Positions 55,705-64,000 of a DNA stretch of 64,000 nucleotides are shown in pieces; within the stretch, counting starts at the first letter, position 1; each line of letters starts with the position of its first letter. The notes under the pieces are model-generated. The model did not search any database, was not told the DNA's origin, and was given only the letters and a program-made list of their open reading frames with translations. The DNA comes from Allolobophora icterica (Eukaryota; Annelida; Clitellata; Crassiclitellata; Lumbricidae): the NCBI GenBank assembly GCA_963556255.1, contig OY744606.1:5378127-5442126 (forward strand), given 5' to 3'. The position numbers and the translations under genes are program-made.

Positions 55705-57581
55705 GTACTGAAGAAGAAAGTGCAGCTTCGAGCGACCGAGAGATAAGTACGAAGGCTTCTAAGTGGCGTACTAAAAATGCGTCCAGTACTCAGAAGAGAC
55801 ATGGGTACGAGCAACATCGGTCGGTACGGAACTCTACAGGAGAAAACGAGCCGTTGAGTGACGATGAAATAGACACTGAAGAGTCTACGGGACGAAATGG
55901 AAAGAGGCACATTATTCGGAAGAGAGGTGAAAACGGTCAGCATCGATCAGCTGTGAGGGCTGAAGACGGAAACGAATCGATGAGTGACCACGATCACACA
56001 AGGAAGAATTTGCCCAAGACGAATGTCAGAAAAACGCCTGCTACGCAGAAGAGAGGCGAAAACCCAACAGACCGTGGAATACGAATTAAGCTGGAGAAAT
56101 ATGATGGAAAAACAGCGATAGCCGCGTTTTTGGCCAAGTTCGAAGTTTGTGGTCGTTGCAATCGGTGGACTGATCGGGAGAAAGCAGATCAGTTAATGTG
56201 CGCTTTAACAGGGCCCGCGTCTCAGCTATTGTGGGATATGGGAGCTCAGGACAATGTAACCTGGCAAGAACTTGTCGAAAGGCTCAAAGCGAGGTACGGT
56301 TCCGAAGACCAGACAAGCCTATATCGTATGAAACTTCGCACATACAGGCAGGCTCATGGAGAGACTCTGAGCACTGTTGTGCAAGAAATAAGGAGGTTGA
56401 TGGCTTTGGCGTACCCAGGAGCTACAAGTGATATTGTCGAGACGGTTGCTTGTGATGCTTTCATTGACGCATTGGCAAATGAAGACTTGGCACAGAAAGT
56501 GCGGGAACGAGAGCCTGCTAACCTTGAGGCTGCCTATAAACATGCAGTTCGGTTAGATGCTTATGGCCGATCGGCGACACAAGGAAGTGATATGGACCGC
56601 AGACACGGCAGAGTTAAAGCTACAAGGGAAGATCGCAAAGCCACGGCTGTTGATGAGCAGAAAACTTTACGTATAGAAGATCTAGAACGGGAAATTAAGA
56701 ATCTGTCAAGAGAAATTGGACGACTTATCTCGAAACAAGATTCCGACCCGGTTTCTGGAAGACCGTATGGAATGGCGAACAGTTCGGACAGAGCCATTGA
56801 AGGTCAAAGGAAGACCGAACCGAACGTCGTACAGCGACGGAATTTTCCGCCAGGACGTTTGAGAAACCCTGATATTGAATGTTACCTTTGTAAACAGAAA
56901 GGGCACGTTAAACGTTTTTGTCCTCAAGGAACTGCTGAGAGGATTGGTGAAGACAGAACCAATGAAACAACTAAGGCAGAACCCATCCAAGAGGAGGCTC
57001 AAAATCGACTGATCAAAGGCAGCAGGATGGCTTACGTTGTCGCTAGACTAGAAGGGAAGCGAATACACTGTCTACTTGATTCTGGAAGTGAAATGTCACT
57101 TGTGCCACGACGCCTTGTGTTGAACACCGTGCTAGTACCGTCAGCACAGCGTCTGTTAGCCGCTAATGGAAGTCAGATAAAAGTGGACGGTGAAACCACG
57201 CTGAAGATTGGTATTGGAAAACAGATATATCCTCTACCATGTTTAGTGACGGACCAAGTGACGGAAGTGATCTTGGGGTTGTCATGGTTAGAAAACAATG
57301 AAGCTCAATGGGACTTCGCAAGGCGCTGCGTTTGTTTAGGGAGCGAGAAGATCCCTCTGAAAGAAGCCGTGACCGAATCCATGTGCCGGAGAGTTGTCGT
57401 TCAGGAGGACACCGTGATTCCGCGAAGAAGCGAAGTTGACGTCCCAGCTTCAGTGGTGTACCCACATTTCCAAGAGGATAACGAAGATGGACGACTATTA
57501 TTGTTAGAAAGGACAGTGAGGCTTTTGTTAAGTGACTTTCAAAGCTGCTGTGAGAGCTATTTTGCGAGGACGATACCATGA
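55626..57581 (+). CDS. gag: ORF2 gag-protease without ATG (unit 3)
   Basis: One Glu-to-Gln change in the capsid domain (base 56349). Zinc knuckle and protease motifs intact. Confidence 0.85.
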   Translation: MRNERKGSDFESFAGGDPRGDGRAALSTEEESAASSDREISTKASKWRTKNASSTQKRHGYEQHRSVRNSTGENEPLSDDEIDTEESTGRNGKRHIIRKRGENGQHRSAVRAEDGNESMSDHDHTRKNLPKTNVRKTPATQKRGENPTDRGIRIKLEKYDGKTAIAAFLAKFEVCGRCNRWTDREKADQLMCALTGPASQLLWDMGAQDNVTWQELVERLKARYGSEDQTSLYRMKLRTYRQAHGETLSTVVQEIRRLMALAYPGATSDIVETVACDAFIDALANEDLAQKVREREPANLEAAYKHAVRLDAYGRSATQGSDMDRRHGRVKATREDRKATAVDEQKTLRIEDLEREIKNLSREIGRLISKQDSDPVSGRPYGMANSSDRAIEGQRKTEPNVVQRRNFPPGRLRNPDIECYLCKQKGHVKRFCPQGTAERIGEDRTNETTKAEPIQEEAQNRLIKGSRMAYVVARLEGKRIHCLLDSGSEMSLVPRRLVLNTVLVPSAQRLLAANGSQIKVDGETTLKIGIGKQIYPLPCLVTDQVTEVILGLSWLENNEAQWDFARRCVCLGSEKIPLKEAVTESMCRRVVVQEDTVIPRRSEVDVPASVVYPHFQEDNEDGRLLLLERTVRLLLSDFQSCCESYFARTIP

Positions 57582-58488
57582 CCGCTTAATTGCGGCGATT
57601 TTACGGACTTCTGTCGGAGAAACATTTTTGAGTTTTCGTTTGATGACTTTTTGTTTGGACAGTTTCCTTGTACTGAAATGCATAACAATTGCGGTACATG
57701 TTACCGCTTAATTGCGGCGAGTTTACGGACTATTGTTGGAAAACGATGTTTTAAGTTTCTGTTTGATGAAAACCTTTCAGTTGGACTGTGTATTAGTATT
57801 TTGATGTAACGATACTCGGAATACTTAGTAAATGCATAATTACGGGTGTTTTGAAAGTTCGTCGCATTGCGAATTCCTTGTTTCCCGTTTGATGATAACT
57901 GATGCTGAAGTGCTACTAAAAGATGTGTGACCATTTTCGGCACGTCTACTGATGCTAAATTCGGGAGTTCCGAGGATAACTTTGGGTTTTGTTCTGATGA
58001 GAATAATTTTCAGACTACCCTAGACGCAGATAATACCATTTGCGGTCCTAGGTAGTTTAATTGCGAAAAATTTACAAAGAAGCTTCGCAGTGCGACTTTC
58101 AGTTTCTTGTGAAGACGCCTATTGGGTGTTTTCGTGTATGCTGTTTGGATTTACGAACCGCATAAGTTATTAGACATTGCGGTGATTCTTATGGTTGTCG
58201 GCGAGTGCGAGAATCTTACGGATACGGTTTTGAGTTGAAATGTTAATTTCATTCCTTTGATCCGAAGAGTACGGACTTAGAAATTGTTAGTGCATCGCCG
58301 TCAATAAGTTGAATTGTTGTCTATTAGGATAGCTAATGCTTTGATACGTTGCATTAGTTGACAATTGTGTGTAAAGATAAACTTGTGTGATTGATGTATA
58401 ATGTTAGTGCCTATGTTAAATGACATTAAATAGTTTCGTTTTAGTTGATACACGATGTTAGAGCAATGATGTAAATAGGATAATTTGT

Positions 58489-58524
<36 letters not shown>

Positions 58525-59101
58525 AATTTTAAGGCCGCCGAGCGATGCCGGTCGGTTATTGACTTCGTCTTTGCTTTTAGTTATATTATTTTGGAGTTGT
58601 GCATGATGTGATGGACTAAGTTGACATTCGGGAGATAATTTGGTGACTTTTCTCTCCTAGGTCTCCTGGCCAGTTCGGTTAGGTAGAGCCCAGAGTCATG
58701 ATAGAGGGCCTGTTAAGGTTGGCAACTTGGAGGATAAGACAGGTTGCCAGTAGGGCGGTTGATGGAATCTCTTGCACCATTAAAAAGGCTGTCGTCAGTA
58801 CGGTTCACAGGAGATAAGGGCGCTGGGTGGCATCTCCACGGTTTCAGAGTGGTTGCTCTGACCAAAGTGTGCTTCCCCAGTTGCTGAGGCTCTCATCGTT
58901 GCTTGGCGTACGTGCGGGGTAGCAGAGATTGTCGTGTCTGGATGCAGTACTTGACAGAGTAAGTCCTCCAGATGACCGAGGTGTTACGCCCTATAACCAG
59001 CGAAATAGTGGTTCCTTGCCTTCTAAGTGGATCTGGGTTGGAGATGTTTCTGTCACGTGGATCCAGGTCCCCGGTTTGTCGGAGATGCTCCGCATCTAAG
59101 T
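57582..59101. other. 3' non-coding region of unit 3
   Basis: As in unit 1; one substitution at 57725, A31 at 58493-58523. Confidence 0.6.
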
Positions 59102-59398
59102 AAGGTGGGGAGAGTGTGGCGGTTTGGCCACAAGGCACGAACGAAGGAATATAATGATAGCTGTCTTAATTAATTAACGTCTTATTCGATGGGTGGCGCT
59201 TTATAACTGTTCGATTATAATTATAATTACAAGTGCTGTATTTTATTTTTGCCATTTTAACGCTTTAATTTATTAATTACAATAAGAGAACACACCGTCT
59301 GTCCAATAATTAGTGGCTAAACATAGGGAGGCCGCTTAATATAGTTGGTAGATGTTTCGATTTTGGACACCTCTATTTAAGAAGACGGTGATGGCCTA

Positions 59399-59407
59399 CT
59401 ATATAAG
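59399..59407 (+). promoter_or_regulatory. TATA box, unit 4
   Basis: CTATATAAG as in unit 1. Confidence 0.55.
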
Positions 59408-59986
59408 TATGGAGGCATGAATATGGTTTACGTACTAACTTATAATCATGCAGACCAATCAATGTAGCCTTCCTATGGAGGCCAGAATAACGTCTTACGT
59501 ACGAGACCATAGCGTGCAGATAGATGCAGATGGATTCATAGAGCTTGCCTCACGCTGCGTTGCCTATATCGTAGGACGGCGTTACTGCGTCCTGCATATA
59601 CAGCGATACGGTTCTTTAGTGTCGTTGGTTAGCGATAAATACTGCACTCCGTGTGGTAGTATACGGCGAGTGATAAAGCGAGTTCCAGGTTTCGGGCAAG
59701 TTACAAATATATTTACGGACGAGAGGGCGTCCGAGAAAAGGCTAATCTGTGCGATCCCGGGTTACAGCCGAATCGATCGCTCTCGGGTGAAGGATTGAGT
59801 CCGCCGATCCGACAGGTTTGGGGCCCACCCTGCCGTTAGATCGCGAAAAGGTCTGAATCTCGATTGTTGGTAGTTTGCGGGCTGAGTATAGCTCGGGGAA
59901 AGACCGATAGTGAGAGATTGAGAGCTCACAGGTCTGTTCCGGTAACGTACGGGGCAAAGAGTTTCTTGGTGACCGTCTGATAAACC

Positions 59987-60620
59987 TCGGGCAAGGCCCC
60001 GCTGTTGATAGTCAGAGATACACGGGCAAAGACCCGGTGATACGCGGGCAAAGACCCGGTGTTGACCGTCAGATATAAACGGGCAAAGACCCGGTGGTAC
60101 CCGTTAGAGATACGCGGGCAAAGACCCGGTGTTGATAGTCAGAGATAAACGGGCAAATACCCGGAGATACGCGGGCAAAGACCCGGTGTTGACCGTCAGA
60201 TATAAACGGGCAAAGACCCGGTGGTAGCCGTCAGAGATACACGCGGAAAGGCCCCGCTGTTGACCGTTAGAAATACACGGGCAAAGACCCGGAGATACGC
60301 GGGCAAAGACCCGGTGTTGACCGTCAGATATACACGGGCAAAGACCCGGTGGTACCCGTCAGAGATACACGGGCAAAGACCCGGAGATACGCGGGCAAAG
60401 ACCCGGTGTTGACCGTCATATATAAACGGGCAAAGACCCGGTGGTAGCCGTCAGAGATACACGCGGAAAGGCCCCGCAGTTGACCGTCAGAGATACACGG
60501 GCAAAGACCCGGTGGTAGCCGTTAGAGATACACGGGCAGAGTCCCAGCTGTTGACCGTCAGAGAAACACGCGGAAAGGCCCCGCAGTTGACCGTCTGAGA
60601 TACACGGGCAAAGACCCGGT
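59987..60620 (+). repeat. Hairpin minisatellite, unit 4
   Basis: Same 20 copies in the same order. Confidence 0.9.
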
Positions 60621-61736
60621 GGTGATAACTCAGTTAAAGTATCGTCCATAAAAGCTGAGCAGTGCGATCCCGAGTTACAGCAAAAACTAATCACTCTTGG
60701 GTATTGGATTGACCGCCGATTCGACAGGTTTGGGGCCCACCCTGCCGTTAGATCGCGAGCCGGTCTGAATCCCGATTGTGGAAGTTTAGCAGGCTGAGTA
60801 AACCTCGGGGAGAGACCGATCGTCCGAGAGTTAGAGAAAACACAGGTCTGTATAGGTAAAGTGCGGAGAAACATTCCGCTGGTGACGTCCGGTGAAGTAC
60901 CGGAACGATCTTGTTGAAACTGTTCGATAACATCGGCGAACAACCGGTGAATCTCAATACGCGGTAACCGGGTTTGGCTGTTTTACGCGTCATAGTTACT
61001 CCCGCGGTTTACCGGCAAATATCCGTCCGGAAGACCATCCGGACGATCCGACCGTTGTCTGTTCCAGTGTTCGGGAAAGTTCCCACGGTGGGAAGCTACA
61101 CAGGTCTGTGTGCAATAACGGGGTAAAGTTACCCACAGATACCGTTAGCAGAATCGAGTGTGAGTACCGAGAAACGAAGCCTACGAGTCTGTGCGCTCCC
61201 GGAAAAAGACCCAACTGTTACGTTCTCTATTTTATTCAGACAGTCATGTTCAAGAGATACGGCTAGTGGAGTAAGGGCCCACTCTGCTGCTCAGGTCTCG
61301 AGACAGACTAATTCTGAATAGTGGGAGGATAAAAGGTTGTGTAAACCGGAAAGAGATCAGACCAAGATATTCGGGTCGGGTATTCGGGTACCCAGGTCCG
61401 AAAGAGACACGTCCGCTTTACTAGCGAAACCCAGCTAGTCAGAGTCCCAGGGTGAAGTGTACGAGAGTTCCCGGTTAAAGGAACATTAACGCAGACCAAG
61501 AGTAAACGATACGAGAAAGTCCGGGTAGTCGGGTATCCAGATAGAACATATTTGCTTGCAGCAACACACAGCTCTGAGGACTGATTGAAGTGCGAGGTTG
61601 GGCCCCCCTCGTGCGTAGGTCAGAACAAAGGTCTGTGTGTGTAGATAGCGAAGGTTATAGAGAGAGGACCTTCACTATCAGAGTGCCATAGAGACCCGTT
61701 ATCTTTCGAAGCAGAATTCATCATTGTGAGGCCGGT

Positions 61737-64000
61737 ATGCCGCACACGGAAACACAGCTAGAGATACGTGACAGTAAGAAGACGCGTTGCCCGATGGATA
61801 CGTGTCTTCTATTACATGACGCAGAGACTCGTCATAAGTACTCCTTGTTCCCTGAACTTAGAGAACGTTTGGTGTTCCATGATAACGGCGATAGTTCAAG
61901 AGTCACGAGGTGCAGAATGGTCCGTCAAAGTTCAGACCAGGTAGAGAGGAAGAGAAAGCCCGTAACTAGGAAGGTACACAGAAAGGCAAAGACTGCTGCA
62001 GGTAAAAGATCGAACCCTGTTCTGAAGGACGGCCATCCTCAGGACGTTGCCCACCCGGTGACCGCGGAAGTGGCAGAGTCTGATGCCGAGACCGAGCTCT
62101 ACAGTGTAGCCTCTCATAGTAAAGCGGTAAACCCTGAACCTCCTCTGACAGGAATGGTCACTATGGACAGAGATAAGCCTTTTGACGGGGACAATAGGCA
62201 AGGCAGTGACTCGGGTGGCTCCAGACGGGTAGTGGGCTGGAGTCACCACAGGAACCCGCCCGGCGCGGCAGGGCAGGCGTCCGGGCGGCGAACGCCACAA
62301 ACTGGTACCAGAAGTGGGGTACCAGCGTTTCCTATCCACAGATCAGGGGAAGGCCCTGAAGATGCAGATGACGAGTCCGATGATATCCCTAACCGTGAAT
62401 ACAGAAGCTTGCACCACAAAGGTGCACGTCCAAAGACACGGCAAAATGAGCAGAAGTTGTTTGGCGAATTGCTCGCACTTGGTGCAGCCAATACAATCGA
62501 AACGGTAGCTGGGGCCCGTAGTGGCCACGAAAGAGGTTCGTTTTCTCTCGCCGGTGTTGAAGGATGGCTGAGAAACGTTCCAAGGACTATTGAGACAGTT
62601 GTCCAGAACGATGTGGAAAATCAGAGATACCGGTTCGGTCAACGAACTGTTGAAGAGACTGGGCTTGATGTATCAAGGCCTTCTGAGAATATCAGGATAC
62701 CACGAGTTTTACGCTTGAAAAATATAGAAAGAATGCCAGACGTGTTTAAGGAGATGTCAGTGCCTTTTCCTGGGGATGGCACAGTCCTAAAGAGAGTGCC
62801 CGGATTAATTGAAGACGCTAGAGTACCGCGAAAATTGCAAGAGAGAAGGGTAGAAGCCATGCCAGGAGACTTTGAGCAGCTTCGAGTTACTAGTCTTAGA
62901 CAAGATACACAGCCACTACATTTGAAGAGGGCTGATGGTATGCCAAGAGCGTATGAGGAAGTCCGGGTACCGCGTTACCTAAACGATGATATCGTTGCGA
63001 AGAAAGCGAATGTTTGTGAGGCACGTCAGCGGAACGAAGACGATCGAAGATCTTTGACAGATATAGTGGATTGGAAAGCGGAGATGTCTTACTTGCGACA
63101 GAGCGTAGCGACAATGAGTAAGAGGCTAGAAGAACTATCGGCTCCCGCTGCTCATCAGAAAGAGTTGTTCCGAGGGGAAAATCCGGGGAACCCGTTGGGC
63201 CCAGGTTTCCGGGAGGACTGCCAAGGACAACTAAAGATGAATGAGTCAGCACGGAACCGAGGTTTCCCAGAAACACGTGAGAAAGTTTCGCATTCTGAAA
63301 CTGTGGAAAAGACGCTCACCCGCTGTTTTCCGAAGGATAGCAGAATAATGTCGCAAGGTGTAAAGACAGAAAACTCGTGGAGTCAAGATTTTCAAGAAAA
63401 TCGTGAAGCTGAAAGTGCGGAAAAGTGGCGGACCCGAGGTTCCCCAGAGAAACGTGAGAAGCTTGCAGAGGCTAAAAGTGCATGTGGCTCGCGAAGCCGT
63501 GGTTATCCAGAGGATCCTGAGAAACGTTGGCAGGTTGGAAGCTCTCTTAAACCGCCGAGCCGAGGTTACACAGAGAAAGGCGAGAGGATATCCCGTGATG
63601 AAAAGTCAAGAGAATCACGTGGTCAGTTTCTGCTGAAAAGAGACATGGTTGAGGTGAGACAACCTTCGTCAGATGGCGCTTCAGATACAGAGGTTAAAAG
63701 CGTTTACAGAGAAGCGGCCGTGAGTAACAGAAGTTTTAGACGGAAAGATCCTATGAAATATGAAAGAGAGACGTATGGTCGGGTTAATCTATCCGAGTAT
63801 GACAGACACGATAGAGACCAAGTAACCCATGAAGAAACAGACGAAGAAAGGAAAACGGAAACGGACAGAGATCCTTTCTCGAGGAAATCGACCAAAGAGC
63901 GATGCTCTAGAGGCCAGAATACCGATTGTAAAGGTAGTAATCGCCTCGGTGGTAGTGGTGTTGTTAAGGTCGCCGACGGTGCGCGGAAAGTGACTCGACC
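61737..64000 (+). CDS. ORF1, partial (unit 4)
   Basis: Same start as the other units; open to the window end (about 754 codons). One Asp-to-His change from base 62412. Confidence 0.7.
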   Translation, partial: MPHTETQLEIRDSKKTRCPMDTCLLLHDAETRHKYSLFPELRERLVFHDNGDSSRVTRCRMVRQSSDQVERKRKPVTRKVHRKAKTAAGKRSNPVLKDGHPQDVAHPVTAEVAESDAETELYSVASHSKAVNPEPPLTGMVTMDRDKPFDGDNRQGSDSGGSRRVVGWSHHRNPPGAAGQASGRRTPQTGTRSGVPAFPIHRSGEGPEDADDESDDIPNREYRSLHHKGARPKTRQNEQKLFGELLALGAANTIETVAGARSGHERGSFSLAGVEGWLRNVPRTIETVVQNDVENQRYRFGQRTVEETGLDVSRPSENIRIPRVLRLKNIERMPDVFKEMSVPFPGDGTVLKRVPGLIEDARVPRKLQERRVEAMPGDFEQLRVTSLRQDTQPLHLKRADGMPRAYEEVRVPRYLNDDIVAKKANVCEARQRNEDDRRSLTDIVDWKAEMSYLRQSVATMSKRLEELSAPAAHQKELFRGENPGNPLGPGFREDCQGQLKMNESARNRGFPETREKVSHSETVEKTLTRCFPKDSRIMSQGVKTENSWSQDFQENREAESAEKWRTRGSPEKREKLAEAKSACGSRSRGYPEDPEKRWQVGSSLKPPSRGYTEKGERISRDEKSRESRGQFLLKRDMVEVRQPSSDGASDTEVKSVYREAAVSNRSFRRKDPMKYERETYGRVNLSEYDRHDRDQVTHEETDEERKTETDRDPFSRKSTKERCSRGQNTDCKGSNRLGGSGVVKVADGARKVTR

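Larger units (their letters stand above)
50584..59114 (+). mobile_element. Gag-only tandem unit 3 (8531 bp)
   Basis: Same layout. Single-base differences from unit 1 noticed at 52253, 54682, 55616, 56349 and 57725; A31 tract at 58493-58523. All frames stay open. Confidence 0.85.
59115..64000 (+). mobile_element. Gag-only tandem unit 4 (cut by window end)
   Basis: First 4886 bp of a further unit, identical to unit 1 apart from C for G at 62412. The array continues beyond the window, so its copy number and right end are unknown. Confidence 0.85.

Overview
This 64 kb window looks like transposon-dense DNA from an animal genome. I see no bacterial operons and no recognisable host gene. It holds a Polinton/Maverick DNA element, many CR1/L2-type LINE fragments with GGCGCTATATAA-like 3' tails, tRNA-derived SINEs, hAT and Tc1/mariner-type elements, long microsatellites, and a tandem array of Ty3/gypsy-like retroelement units. 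This mix suits an invertebrate, probably marine, but the sequence does not fix the species.

Layout. 1-1593: flank with a degraded LINE 3' end and a SINE. 1594-19532: a complete, apparently intact Polinton of 17.9 kb with ~317 bp terminal inverted repeats and a GTATC/TGTATC target duplication. Its genes are: small Zn protein > protein-primed PolB > | < integrase < Zn-ribbon/phospholipase A2 protein | packaging ATPase > | 2.5 kb non-coding region with repeats | 367-aa conserved-type protein > penton (minor capsid) > pVI-like protein > major capsid > 190-aa membrane-type virion protein > adenain-like protease > fibre with ~100-aa repeats and a discoidin-like tip > 184-aa protein > 201-aa membrane protein >. 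Replication and integration genes lie left, the virion module right. 19538-33523: repeat-rich DNA with nested insertions (hAT inside a LINE, another LINE inside the hAT, a 575 bp MITE, several LINE fragments, long microsatellites). 33524-64000: three complete and one partial 8.53 kb unit in direct tandem, >99.9% identical by eye. Each has an LTR-like start with a TATA box, a ~2 kb leader with a 20-copy hairpin minisatellite, an 832-aa ORF1 and a gag-protease ORF2, but no reverse transcriptase, RNase H or integrase.

Best leads. (1) The Polinton protease frame has no ATG over its N-terminal part. It is entered exactly by a -1 shift at a canonical A AAA AAC heptamer (15360-15366) that abuts the stop codon of the preceding virion gene, with a two-part stem 6 nt downstream. 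This suggests programmed -1 frameshifting giving a Gag-Pro-like virion-protein/protease fusion. (2) The gag-only retroelement array resembles plant TR-GAG elements, is very recently amplified, has a hairpin-array leader, and has a second -1 overlap without an ATG. (3) Adenain-type cleavage motifs recur in the Polinton virion proteins.

All reading was by eye; homology calls rest on motifs, not database searches.
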